This document shows, piece after piece, positions 41,628 to 48,291 of a stretch of 48,291 nt of DNA. The notes below the pieces were generated by a model, which was not told where the DNA came from, made no database searches, and saw only the letters and a list, made by a program, of their open reading frames with translations. Every line of letters starts with the position of its first letter. The first letter of the stretch is position 1. Where the stretch lies: assembly GCA_910587105.1 (NCBI GenBank), contig CAJUMB010000022.1, positions 1-48,291 on the forward strand. The letters are read 5' to 3'. A program made the translations under genes and the position numbers. Source of the stretch: an uncultured Lachnospiraceae bacterium. GTDB lineage: Bacteria; Bacillota; Clostridia; Lachnospirales; Lachnospiraceae.

Positions 41628-42290
41628 ATGTGTTCAAGGTTTTATGTGGATGTGAATCTGCGGGATGCATTGGAAACAATCAAAAATTTATACGGCCTTG
41701 AGGGATACCAGGGGCCTGGGATGATAGAGCCTGGTGATGTGAAGCCGTCGGAGAAAGCCTTGGTTATCAGGAAGAACAGTGTGTCACAGGGCGGCTCTCC
41801 ACTGGTTATGGAGTGGATGACATGGGGATATTTGCCACGTAAGAAAAATAATCAGCTTTTGATCAACGCAAGAATAGAGTCAGCAAAGGAGAAGGCTGCT
41901 TTTTGCAGCAGTTTCCGCAGCCGCAGATGTGTGATTCCTGCTTCCGGGTTTTACGAATGGGACAAAGAGAGAAATAAAGTGGATTTCAGAATGGCAGATG
42001 GCAAAGGAATATTCCTGGCCGGGTGTTACGATATGTTTGAGAATGTGAGACGCTTTACCATTTTTACCGCAGAAGCCAACGGCTCCGTCAGGCCTGTCCA
42101 TGACAGGATGCCGTTTATGATATCCATGGACGATATCCTGCAGTGGTTTGGAGATGACAGCAGGGGTGGACATCCTGGCGGTGATGGTAAAGACGGCGGC
42201 AGGGGCACAGGTTACAGGGCACTGATGGAAAAAACCATGCCGGAATTGGCGTGCCGAAGAGAGTATGAGCAGATGATTCTGCAATTGTAA
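41628..42290 (+). CDS. SOS response-associated peptidase (SRAP, YedK/HMCES family)
   Basis: Protein of 220 residues that forms a thiazolidine crosslink with abasic sites in single-stranded DNA. The nucleophile is Cys2 (MCSRFY), exposed after Met removal. Other active-site elements are LLINARIES (Asn), PASGFYEW (Glu) and VRPVHDRMP (His). Between FGDDSRGGH and GYRALM there is a Gly/Asp-rich insertion of about 20 residues, unusual for the family. ATG 41628 follows GGGAGGAGG. Weak -35/-10-like boxes (TTGAGA, TAAGGT) lie about 75 to 50 bp upstream. Confidence 0.92.
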   Translation: MCSRFYVDVNLRDALETIKNLYGLEGYQGPGMIEPGDVKPSEKALVIRKNSVSQGGSPLVMEWMTWGYLPRKKNNQLLINARIESAKEKAAFCSSFRSRRCVIPASGFYEWDKERNKVDFRMADGKGIFLAGCYDMFENVRRFTIFTAEANGSVRPVHDRMPFMISMDDILQWFGDDSRGGHPGGDGKDGGRGTGYRALMEKTMPELACRREYEQMILQL

Positions 42291-42328
42291 CAGGCGGGTA
42301 CAAACTATTTCATGTTCTTGAGTATAAA

Positions 42329-42340
42329 AGTCAGCTGACT
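42329..42340. promoter_or_regulatory. Perfect 12-bp palindrome upstream of guaD-deoB-deoC
   Basis: AGTCAGCTGACT reads identically on both strands and lies about 95 bp before guaD, just after TATAAA (42323-42328). It is a candidate operator. A purine riboswitch was looked for here and not found. Confidence 0.35.
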
Positions 42341-42432
42341 GCCCTGCCGGATACCAGCTCTGACAGACATACAGCTGATACGAATTTCAAGAGCTTTAAA
42401 TACAGCAGGAATATATGTGAAAGGTTCCAAAA

Positions 42433-43734
42433 ATGGGAAATCAAAATATCTATAATTATGAAGAAAAATATTCACTGAAAGGCAATATATGTTACAGTAA
42501 GACCATCACAGAACTCTGTATTGCACCAGACAGCTATGTAATCTGTGAAAATGGTATCTGCCTCGGTGTGTACCGGGAGCTTCCGGAGTCATTGAGAGAA
42601 TTTCCCTGTTACGATTACAAAGACTCGCTGATCATCCCCGGTCTGGTGGACCTGCATGTGCATGCACCCCAGTACCCATTCCGGGGATTGGGCATGGATG
42701 AGGAATTGATTGAATGGCTGAATGTGCATACATTTCCAGAGGAGGCAAAGTATGCAGACATTACTTATGCCGAAAAGGCATACGATATTTTTACCGGGGA
42801 TTTGCTGGGCAGTGCTGCCACAAGGGCGTGCATATTCGGAACCATTCACAGGCAGGCCACGCTGCTACTGATGGAAAAGCTGGAGAGGTCCGGCATAAAG
42901 GCTTATGTGGGAAAAGTAAACATGGACAGGAACAGCCCGGAGAATCTTCGGGAAAGGGATGTAGAAAGTGCGGGGAAGGACACAGAAAAATGGATTGAAC
43001 AGAGCCTGGGTTTTCAACATGTGAAGCCCATTTTAACGCCCCGGTTCATACCTGCATGTTCGGATGAGCTCATGAGGCGTCTGTCAGATATACAAAAGAA
43101 ATATGAACTGCCGGTTCAGTCCCATTTATCGGAGAATCTGGGAGAAATCCAGTGGGTGCGGGAATTGTGTCCAGATGCGGCTTTTTACGGAGATGCGTAT
43201 GACAGATATGGGATGTTCGGAGGTGGATATCCCACAGTCATGGCCCATTGTGTCCACAGTGAAGAAGCTGAGATCGAGGTGATGAAGAGAAACCAGGTAT
43301 TTATCGCTCATTGTCCAGAATCCAACGCAAATCTATCTTCAGGAATTGCGCCTGTGCGGTCTTATCTGGAAAACGGCCTGCAGATGGGGCTGGGAAGTGA
43401 TGTGGCAGGAGGAACTTCTCTGTCCATGTTTCATGCCATGGCCATGGCGGTCCAGTGTTCCAAGCTCAGGTGGAGGCTGGTGGATTCGTCTCTGGCCCCT
43501 CTTAATATAGAAGAAGTATTTTACCTGGCGTCAAAGGGCGGAGGGGCATTTTTCGGAAAAGTGGGAAGCTTTGAAAGAGGATATGAGTTTGATGCAGTAG
43601 TTCTGGACGATTCCACCCTCAGGCATCCTCAAAAATTAAGTGTACGGGAGCGGCTGGAGAGGATGATTTATCTGGGGGATGACAGGCATGTTTCGGCCAA
43701 ATATATCGGCGGGAGAAAAGTTATGGGCTTGTGA
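42433..43734 (+). CDS. guaD: Guanine deaminase (amidohydrolase family)
   Basis: Metal-dependent hydrolase of 433 residues that converts guanine to xanthine. The amidohydrolase metal ligands are in order: LVDLHVHAPQY (H-x-H), VQSHLSEN (His), MAHCVHS (His) and LGSDVAGGTS (Asp). The PQYPFRG segment after H-x-H is typical of guanine deaminases, as are the N-terminal and C-terminal composite beta strands. ATG 42433 follows AAAGG. It heads a three-gene run with deoB and deoC. Confidence 0.88.
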   Translation: MGNQNIYNYEEKYSLKGNICYSKTITELCIAPDSYVICENGICLGVYRELPESLREFPCYDYKDSLIIPGLVDLHVHAPQYPFRGLGMDEELIEWLNVHTFPEEAKYADITYAEKAYDIFTGDLLGSAATRACIFGTIHRQATLLLMEKLERSGIKAYVGKVNMDRNSPENLRERDVESAGKDTEKWIEQSLGFQHVKPILTPRFIPACSDELMRRLSDIQKKYELPVQSHLSENLGEIQWVRELCPDAAFYGDAYDRYGMFGGGYPTVMAHCVHSEEAEIEVMKRNQVFIAHCPESNANLSSGIAPVRSYLENGLQMGLGSDVAGGTSLSMFHAMAMAVQCSKLRWRLVDSSLAPLNIEEVFYLASKGGGAFFGKVGSFERGYEFDAVVLDDSTLRHPQKLSVRERLERMIYLGDDRHVSAKYIGGRKVMGL

Positions 43735-43762
43735 TAACATGTGTTTTGGGAAAGGATAAGTT

Positions 43763-44959
43763 ATGAAAGTAAAAAAGTATAACCGGATTTTTACAATCGT
43801 GATAGACTCTCTGGGAGTGGGAGCTCTGGAGGATGCGGCGGACTATGGGGATGCATGTACCGACACTCTGGGACACATTTCCCAGAGTGTGCAGGAATTT
43901 GCTATTCCCAATCTGCAGAAGCTGGGTATAGCAAACCTGCACCCGTTAAAGCAGACAGCACCTGTGAAAAGACCGCTGGGATATTATATGAAGCTTCGTG
44001 AGGCCAGTGTGGGAAAGGATACCATGACGGGACACTGGGAAATGATGGGGCTTCATATTACCACACCGTTCCGGACCTTTACAGAGAAGGGGTTTCCGCC
44101 GGAACTTCTGGAGGAACTGTCGGCCAGGACAGGACGTACCATTATCGGAAATAAAAGCGCCAGCGGCACAGAGATTCTGGAGGAGCTGGGGGAAGAAGAA
44201 ATCGCCACGGGACATATGATTGTATACACGTCAGCTGACTCGGTTCTGCAGATTTGCGGAAATGAGGAGACCTTTGGACTGGAGGAGCTGTACCGCTGCT
44301 GTGAAATTGCCAGGGAAATCACTATGAGGGATGAGTGGAAAGTGGGCCGCGTCATTGCAAGGCCCTATGTGGGCAGAAAGAAGGGAGAATTTAAAAGGAC
44401 CAGCAACCGCCACGATTATGCTCTGAAACCCTGCGGGCGTACTGCGCTGGATGCACTGAAAGATGCAGGGTTTGCAGTGATTTCGGTGGGAAAGATTTTT
44501 GATATTTTTGACGGGGAGGGACTTACAGAGTCTAATAAATCCAAAAGTTCCGTTCACGGCATGGAGCAGACCATCGAAATTGCAAACAGGGACTTTCAAG
44601 GGCTGTGTTATGTGAATCTGGTGGATTTTGACGCATTGTGGGGGCATCGGCGGGACGCTGAAGGGTATGCCCGGGAACTGGAAAGATTTGACGTGAAGCT
44701 GGGAGAGCTTCTGGAGCTTTTGCGGGAAGACGATCTTCTGCTGATTACGGCAGACCATGGAAACGATCCCACTCATACAGGAACAGACCACACAAGGGAA
44801 AAAGTGCCGTTTCTTGCCTGGTCGCCGTCTATGAAAGGGTACGGCAGACTGAAGGACGCGGACACATTCGCTGTTGTGGGAGCATCCATTGCCGACAATT
44901 TCGGCGTGGAAATGCCGGAGGGAACCATCGGGAGCTCGGTATTGGAACAATTGGTGTAA
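43763..44959 (+). CDS. deoB: Phosphopentomutase
   Basis: Alkaline-phosphatase-superfamily mutase of 398 residues that interconverts (deoxy)ribose-1-phosphate and 5-phosphate. Landmarks: RIFTIVIDSLGVGALEDAADYGD (metal Asp), GKDTMTGHWEMMGL with the phosphorylated Thr in DTMTGHWE, and LLITADHGNDPTHTGTDHTRE with metal-binding Asp/His residues. ATG 43763 follows GGGAAAGGA and lies 28 bp after guaD. It feeds deoC. Confidence 0.97.
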   Translation: MKVKKYNRIFTIVIDSLGVGALEDAADYGDACTDTLGHISQSVQEFAIPNLQKLGIANLHPLKQTAPVKRPLGYYMKLREASVGKDTMTGHWEMMGLHITTPFRTFTEKGFPPELLEELSARTGRTIIGNKSASGTEILEELGEEEIATGHMIVYTSADSVLQICGNEETFGLEELYRCCEIAREITMRDEWKVGRVIARPYVGRKKGEFKRTSNRHDYALKPCGRTALDALKDAGFAVISVGKIFDIFDGEGLTESNKSKSSVHGMEQTIEIANRDFQGLCYVNLVDFDALWGHRRDAEGYARELERFDVKLGELLELLREDDLLLITADHGNDPTHTGTDHTREKVPFLAWSPSMKGYGRLKDADTFAVVGASIADNFGVEMPEGTIGSSVLEQLV

Positions 44960-44973
44960 AGGAAGGATAGATT

Positions 44974-45651
44974 ATGATGGAGAGAAACGAGATTTTAAAA
45001 CGTGTAGACCATACATTGCTGTCTCCGGCTGCTGTCTGGGCGGAGATCCGGCAGGTGCTGGATGACGGATTACGGTATGGGACAGCGTCTGCATGCATCC
45101 CGGCCTGTTATGTAAAGCAGGCTGCGGACTATGTGCAGGGGAGACTTCCCATCTGTACGGTCATCGGTTTTCCCAATGGATACAGCACTATGGCTGTAAA
45201 AATATATGAGGCGCAGCAGGCAGTATCAGACGGGGCCAAAGAAATTGATATGGTCATTCCCATCGGATATCTCAAGGACAGAAGATACCAGGAGATAGAA
45301 GAGGAAATCCGTCAGGTGCACCGGGCGTGCGGCGGGAAGATTTTGAAAGTTATTATTGAGACCTGTCTGCTGACACAGGAAGAGAAAGTAAAAATGTGCG
45401 GGATTGTCACGCAGGCAGGGGCAGAATATATTAAAACATCCACAGGATTTTCCACGGCAGGTGCGTCATTAGAAGATGTGGAGCTGATGAGGGCTCATGT
45501 GGGCAGTAATGTGAAAATAAAGGCTGCGGGGGGCATTTCCTCCTTTGAAGACGCGGAAAAGTTTATACAGCTGGGCGCAGACAGACTGGGGACCAGCAGG
45601 CTGGTTAAAATTATGAAGAATGAGCCAGGTGCTGGTGCAGCATTGCGTTAG
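44974..45651 (+). CDS. deoC: Deoxyribose-phosphate aldolase
   Basis: Class I aldolase of 225 residues that cleaves 2-deoxyribose-5-phosphate to acetaldehyde and glyceraldehyde-3-phosphate. The Schiff-base Lys is in AEYIKTSTGF, and the second Lys in NVKIKAAGGIS. VIGFPNGYSTMAVKIYEA is a family signature. The tandem ATG at 44974/44977 follows AAGGAAGG. It is 14 bp after deoB and ends the nucleoside-catabolic operon. Confidence 0.97.
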   Translation: MMERNEILKRVDHTLLSPAAVWAEIRQVLDDGLRYGTASACIPACYVKQAADYVQGRLPICTVIGFPNGYSTMAVKIYEAQQAVSDGAKEIDMVIPIGYLKDRRYQEIEEEIRQVHRACGGKILKVIIETCLLTQEEKVKMCGIVTQAGAEYIKTSTGFSTAGASLEDVELMRAHVGSNVKIKAAGGISSFEDAEKFIQLGADRLGTSRLVKIMKNEPGAGAALR

Positions 45652-45751
45652 ATTGAAGTGTGAAAGAGAAGAGAGAAAAACCTGTATATATTTTCTGAAC
45701 TATGCTATACTCTTATTGAAAGAACTGTTTTAAAGAAGTAATTGTATATTA

Positions 45752-45765
45752 GAGCATGTCTTAAA
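45752..45765 (+). repeat. Fragment of the GAGCGTGT repeat
   Basis: GAGCATGTCTTAAA differs by one base from the opening at 48232. It lies in the 5' open extension of the VanZ-like gene, which is why translation from 45742 is unlikely. Confidence 0.45.
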
Positions 45766-45783
45766 TGTGTAGAATGGTTTGAA

Positions 45784-46380
45784 ATGAAAGAAGAGTATAG
45801 GGATTTTAATATGGATATTATAGAGCTGTGGTCTGTGTACAGGCCTAAGTGGTCCGTGCAGACGTATATTTTAATCGCGGTAATCGCAGGTCTCATGTTT
45901 TTATTTTTATGGAAACTGTTCACTGCGAAACAATGGAAGAAAAGCCGTATGTTTGCGGCATTTTTGATTGTGTGGTATATGGTATTCGTGTACGGGTCCA
46001 CGGTATTTACCAGGACGCCCGGGACACAAATGCGTTATTGTCTGGAAGTGTTTTGGTCTTACCGGTGGGGAATCCGGGTATATGGGGATGAGATGATAAA
46101 AGAGATTCTTCTCAACTGTATGATGCTGATGCCCCTGGGCGTCTTACTGCCTGCGGTTTTTCCGGCTGCAGGGAGATATGAGAGTATCACTGTTTTTATT
46201 GGTTTTCTTGTATCTTTTTCCATTGAAGTACTTCAGCTTGTCTTGAAATGCGGTTTATTTGAGTTCGATGATATCATCCATAATACGGCAGGCGTGGCGG
46301 TTGGGTATTTTATTTATAAACTGGCTGTGTCCATGGGAAGTCTGGAAGCACGGGTTTCAGATATACAAAGGGGTGTGTAG
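45784..46380 (+). CDS. VanZ-like membrane protein
   Basis: Integral membrane protein of about 198 residues with four to five helices (YILIAVIAGLMFLFLW; MFAAFLIVWYMVFVYGSTVF; LLNCMMLMPLGVLLP; VFIGFLVSFSIEVLQLVL; HNTAGVAVGYFIYKL). The N-x-x-x-x-x-P-x-G and FDDIIHNTAG motifs match VanZ (PF04892), named from a teicoplanin-resistance accessory protein; general function is unknown. Starts at 45784 or 45811 are possible, the latter having AGGG 8 nt upstream. The stop lies 2 bp before the next ATG, indicating translational coupling. Confidence 0.85.
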   Translation: MKEEYRDFNMDIIELWSVYRPKWSVQTYILIAVIAGLMFLFLWKLFTAKQWKKSRMFAAFLIVWYMVFVYGSTVFTRTPGTQMRYCLEVFWSYRWGIRVYGDEMIKEILLNCMMLMPLGVLLPAVFPAAGRYESITVFIGFLVSFSIEVLQLVLKCGLFEFDDIIHNTAGVAVGYFIYKLAVSMGSLEARVSDIQRGV

Positions 46381-46382
46381 AC

Positions 46383-47966
46383 ATGGGATGTTTTGTAAAT
46401 CCGGATGGAGGGGCTTTTCAGGTGGCCCTTAATTCTGAAATCTATGTGGATAAAACAGGGCTCTTAAGTTATACCAATAAAGTCATGGATACAAAGAATG
46501 CCTGGATCTGCAACAGCCGTCCCCGGCGGTTTGGAAAATCTATCACAGCTGATATGCTGACAGCCTATTATAGTAAAGGCTGTGAATCTGCCCGGATGTT
46601 TGAAGGGAGGAAAATCAGCGGGGAGAAAAATTGGCGGGAACATCTGAACCGGTATGATGTAATACACATAGATGTGCAGTGGTGCCGTACCAGCGCAAAG
46701 TCGGCGGAAGCGACTGTGTCATATATTGAAAGTAATATACTGAAAGAATTACGTATATATTATCCGGGAGAGATGAAACCAGATATTGGGTCTCTGCCGG
46801 AAGCTCTCTCAGAGATTCATACTGTGACAGGAAAAAAATTTATTATTATCATTGACGAATGGGATGTCCTAATCCGCGACGAGGTAAAAAAAGCGGATGT
46901 ACAGGAACAATACATTAATTTTCTGCGGGGATTATTCAAAGGAACCCAGCCCACCAAATTTCTTCATCTTGCCTATCTGACAGGAATCCTGCCCATCAAG
47001 AAAATGAAAACACAATCAGCTCTGAATAATTTTGATGAGTTCACCATGCTGGACGCCAAAGTTCTGGCTCCGTATATTGGATTTACCACAAAAGAGGTAA
47101 GACAATTATGCGCTCAATATCACAGAGATTTTGAGGAAGTACAGCGCTGGTATGACGGCTATTCTATTTCGGAAGAACATGTATACAATCCCCAGGCAGT
47201 TGTGAGTGTTATGATGTGGGGAGAATTTCAGAGTTATTGGTCTATGACAGGTACTTATGAGTCTATTCTTCCTTTGATTAACATGGACTTTGATGGGTTG
47301 AAAACAGCAGTTATCAATATGATTTCAGGGGGAATGGTGGAAATTGAGGTAAATACTTATCAGAATGATATGGTTACCTTTGAAAATATGAATGACGTGC
47401 TGACTCTTTTGATTCATCTGGGGTATCTGGCTTATGATAAAAGCAGGAAAATGGCTTTTATTCCCAACGAAGAAATCCGCAGTGAGTTTGTGGCGGCGGT
47501 AAAAAAGAAAGAATGGAATGAGCTGGTGGAGCTGCAGATACAGTCTGAAAATCTGCTGAGTGCAACTTTGGATATGGACTGTGAGGCAGTGGCAGAAATT
47601 GTGGAAGAAATCCATATGGGATATGCTTCTAACATTCAATATAATGATGAAAATTCTCTCAGCAGTGTAGTAAGTATTGCTTATCTGGGAGCCATGAGGT
47701 ACTATTTCAAACCTGTCAGAGAACTTCCAACAGGACGGGGGGTTGCAAATCTTGTGTTTTTTCCAAGAAAAGAATATTCAGATATGCCGGCTTTACTGAT
47801 AGAATTGAAATGGAATCAATCGGCAGATACAGCGGTCGGCCAGATCAAGAAGAAAAAGTATACGAAAGCTTTGGAGCATTATTCAGGAGAAATTTTGTTA
47901 GTTGGAATTCATTATAGTAAGAAAAAGACCAGTCATCAATGCGTGATTGAAAAATATAAAATTTAG
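46383..47966 (+). CDS. AAA-ATPase-like/DUF1703 protein with altered nuclease motif
   Basis: Protein of 527 residues in the same family as the minus-strand gene at 39830. Walker A: SRPRRFGKSITADM with GKS at 51-53. Walker B: FIIIIDEWDVLI. The C-terminal PD-(D/E)XK-like region reads GRGVANLVFFPR, then LLIELKWNQS and AVGQIKKKKY. The position held by Asp in the other copy (GYVDFIF) is Asn456 here (codon AAT), so the metal-binding Asp is lost while E-x-K is kept. ATG 46383 follows AAGGGGTG inside the VanZ gene end. Confidence 0.87.
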   Translation: MGCFVNPDGGAFQVALNSEIYVDKTGLLSYTNKVMDTKNAWICNSRPRRFGKSITADMLTAYYSKGCESARMFEGRKISGEKNWREHLNRYDVIHIDVQWCRTSAKSAEATVSYIESNILKELRIYYPGEMKPDIGSLPEALSEIHTVTGKKFIIIIDEWDVLIRDEVKKADVQEQYINFLRGLFKGTQPTKFLHLAYLTGILPIKKMKTQSALNNFDEFTMLDAKVLAPYIGFTTKEVRQLCAQYHRDFEEVQRWYDGYSISEEHVYNPQAVVSVMMWGEFQSYWSMTGTYESILPLINMDFDGLKTAVINMISGGMVEIEVNTYQNDMVTFENMNDVLTLLIHLGYLAYDKSRKMAFIPNEEIRSEFVAAVKKKEWNELVELQIQSENLLSATLDMDCEAVAEIVEEIHMGYASNIQYNDENSLSSVVSIAYLGAMRYYFKPVRELPTGRGVANLVFFPRKEYSDMPALLIELKWNQSADTAVGQIKKKKYTKALEHYSGEILLVGIHYSKKKTSHQCVIEKYKI

Positions 47967-47979
47967 TCTGGCTGCCTGG

Positions 47980-48008
47980 TTGAATTATGAATAATAATAT
48001 GTTATAAT
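47980..48008 (+). promoter_or_regulatory. Promoter of the small-RNA candidate
   Basis: TTGAAT at 47980-47985 and a perfect TATAAT at 48003-48008 are separated by 17 bp. No annotated gene follows before the terminator at 48191. Confidence 0.7.
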
Positions 48009-48014
48009 ACTATT

Positions 48015-48191
48015 ATCTGAAATCGAAATAGAATCATAGGTGATTACATTTTGTATCATCTATGAAAATTGAGGTTAAAGATGTGGGTATGATTTTAGGA
48101 TACATAAGGAATTGTCTCAAAATGCGCAGGTTATTTTGAGACAATTCCTAAGATATATGCTAAAGCCGCGTCTTTATGACGCGGCTTTTTT
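48015..48191 (+). ncRNA. Candidate structured small RNA or short leader transcript
   Basis: A unit of about 175 nt lies between a consensus promoter and a strong terminator. It contains a 5' hairpin (48035-48064, CATAGGTGAT with ATCATCTATG around a short loop), a perfect 17-bp stem (AGGAATTGTCTCAAAAT at 48107-48123 with its inverse at 48133-48149, 9-nt loop), and the terminator hairpin. A 25-codon frame at 48062-48139 lacks a ribosome binding site, although a small peptide cannot be excluded. The 17-bp stem could instead be a repeat-type element. Family not recognised. Confidence 0.4.
48162..48191 (+). terminator. Strong rho-independent terminator
   Basis: AAAGCCGCGTC at 48162-48172 pairs perfectly with GACGCGGCTTT at 48178-48188 around TTTAT, followed by further T residues. 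Confidence 0.92.
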
Positions 48192-48231
48192 CGTCGCAGC
48201 AGGAATTTTGTCCCCGATACGGCAAACTCTA

Positions 48232-48291
48232 GAGCGTGTCTTAAAAATCATTCCTGCCATCTGCACGCCCCACTTTGCGTGATATTTGTGC
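48232..48291 (+). repeat. Dispersed intergenic repeat, right-edge copy (truncated by window)
   Basis: GAGCGTGTCTTAAAAAT and the following CTGCC...CTGCACG...CACTTTG...GTGATATTTGTGC align with the opening of the element at 1-60. The copy runs off the end of the window. Confidence 0.6.

Noticed and set aside
42291..42432. Purine riboswitch before guaD
   Set aside because: The conserved purine-aptamer loops and P1 pattern were not found; only a palindrome is present.
1..48291. tRNA, rRNA, CRISPR arrays and complete insertion sequences
   Set aside because: I looked for T-loop-type sequences, rRNA-like conserved blocks, regularly spaced repeats and transposase motifs on both strands and saw none convincing.

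Overview
The window looks like a chromosomal segment from a gut Clostridium-group Firmicute, most likely a Lachnospiraceae member of the Blautia/Ruminococcus type (inference). The grounds are AGGAGG-type ribosome binding sites, PcsB-like and choline-binding-like NlpC/P60 wall hydrolases, preQ1-controlled queT-queF, a LoaP-led polysaccharide cluster, PF09820/DUF1703-type AAA ATPases, and a dispersed GAGCGTGTCTTAAA intergenic repeat. No rRNA, tRNA, CRISPR array or complete transposase was found.

Region 1 (1-9005) is cell envelope: a dispersed repeat at the left edge, a D-Ala-D-Ala carboxypeptidase whose 3' end overlaps a convergent YfhO membrane protein, two secreted NlpC/P60 hydrolases with their own promoters and terminators, and a MATE exporter. 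Region 2 (9006-14607) is mixed: rubrerythrin behind a structured leader, a minus-strand pair of a 51-residue His-rich small protein and a G3E (CobW-like) GTPase, a decayed uroporphyrinogen-decarboxylase-like gene, and two Rpn-like PD-(D/E)XK proteins, the first behind a promoter with a palindrome in its spacer. Region 3 (14717-15976, minus) is a queuosine-precursor unit: promoter, preQ1-I riboswitch, terminator, queT, queF.

Region 4 (16126-39122) is a visibly more A+T-rich exopolysaccharide/capsule cluster of about 23 kb, all on the plus strand. It starts with its own promoter, a long leader and a LoaP-type NusG paralog, followed by a hairpin plus a long-stem terminator that LoaP is probably meant to override. 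Then come a DegT aminotransferase, a priming sugar-phosphate transferase, several GT2 and GT4 glycosyltransferases (one fused to a beta-propeller-like domain), a Wzy polymerase, a TupA-like ATP-grasp, a scar of broken GT2 and flippase genes, CapA, a hexapeptide acyltransferase, a G+C-rich insert that looks foreign, another GT2, a Wzx flippase, an ATP-grasp/GNAT/DegT cassette, an acyltransferase-3 gene with a G10 tract at its 5' end (likely phase-variable), a UDP-glucuronate epimerase and a UDP-glucose dehydrogenase. Together these encode lipid-linked repeat-unit synthesis, flipping, polymerisation, and decoration with amino-sugar, acyl and possibly aminoacyl groups.

Region 5 (39123-48291) starts with a decayed boundary and continues with an AAA-ATPase/DUF1703 protein (minus), an SRAP DNA-protein crosslink protein, a nucleoside/purine salvage operon (guaD-deoB-deoC), a VanZ-like protein coupled to a second AAA-ATPase/DUF1703 protein with an altered nuclease motif, and a promoter-to-terminator unit of about 175 nt that may encode a structured small RNA. 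The right edge carries another copy of the repeat found at the left edge.
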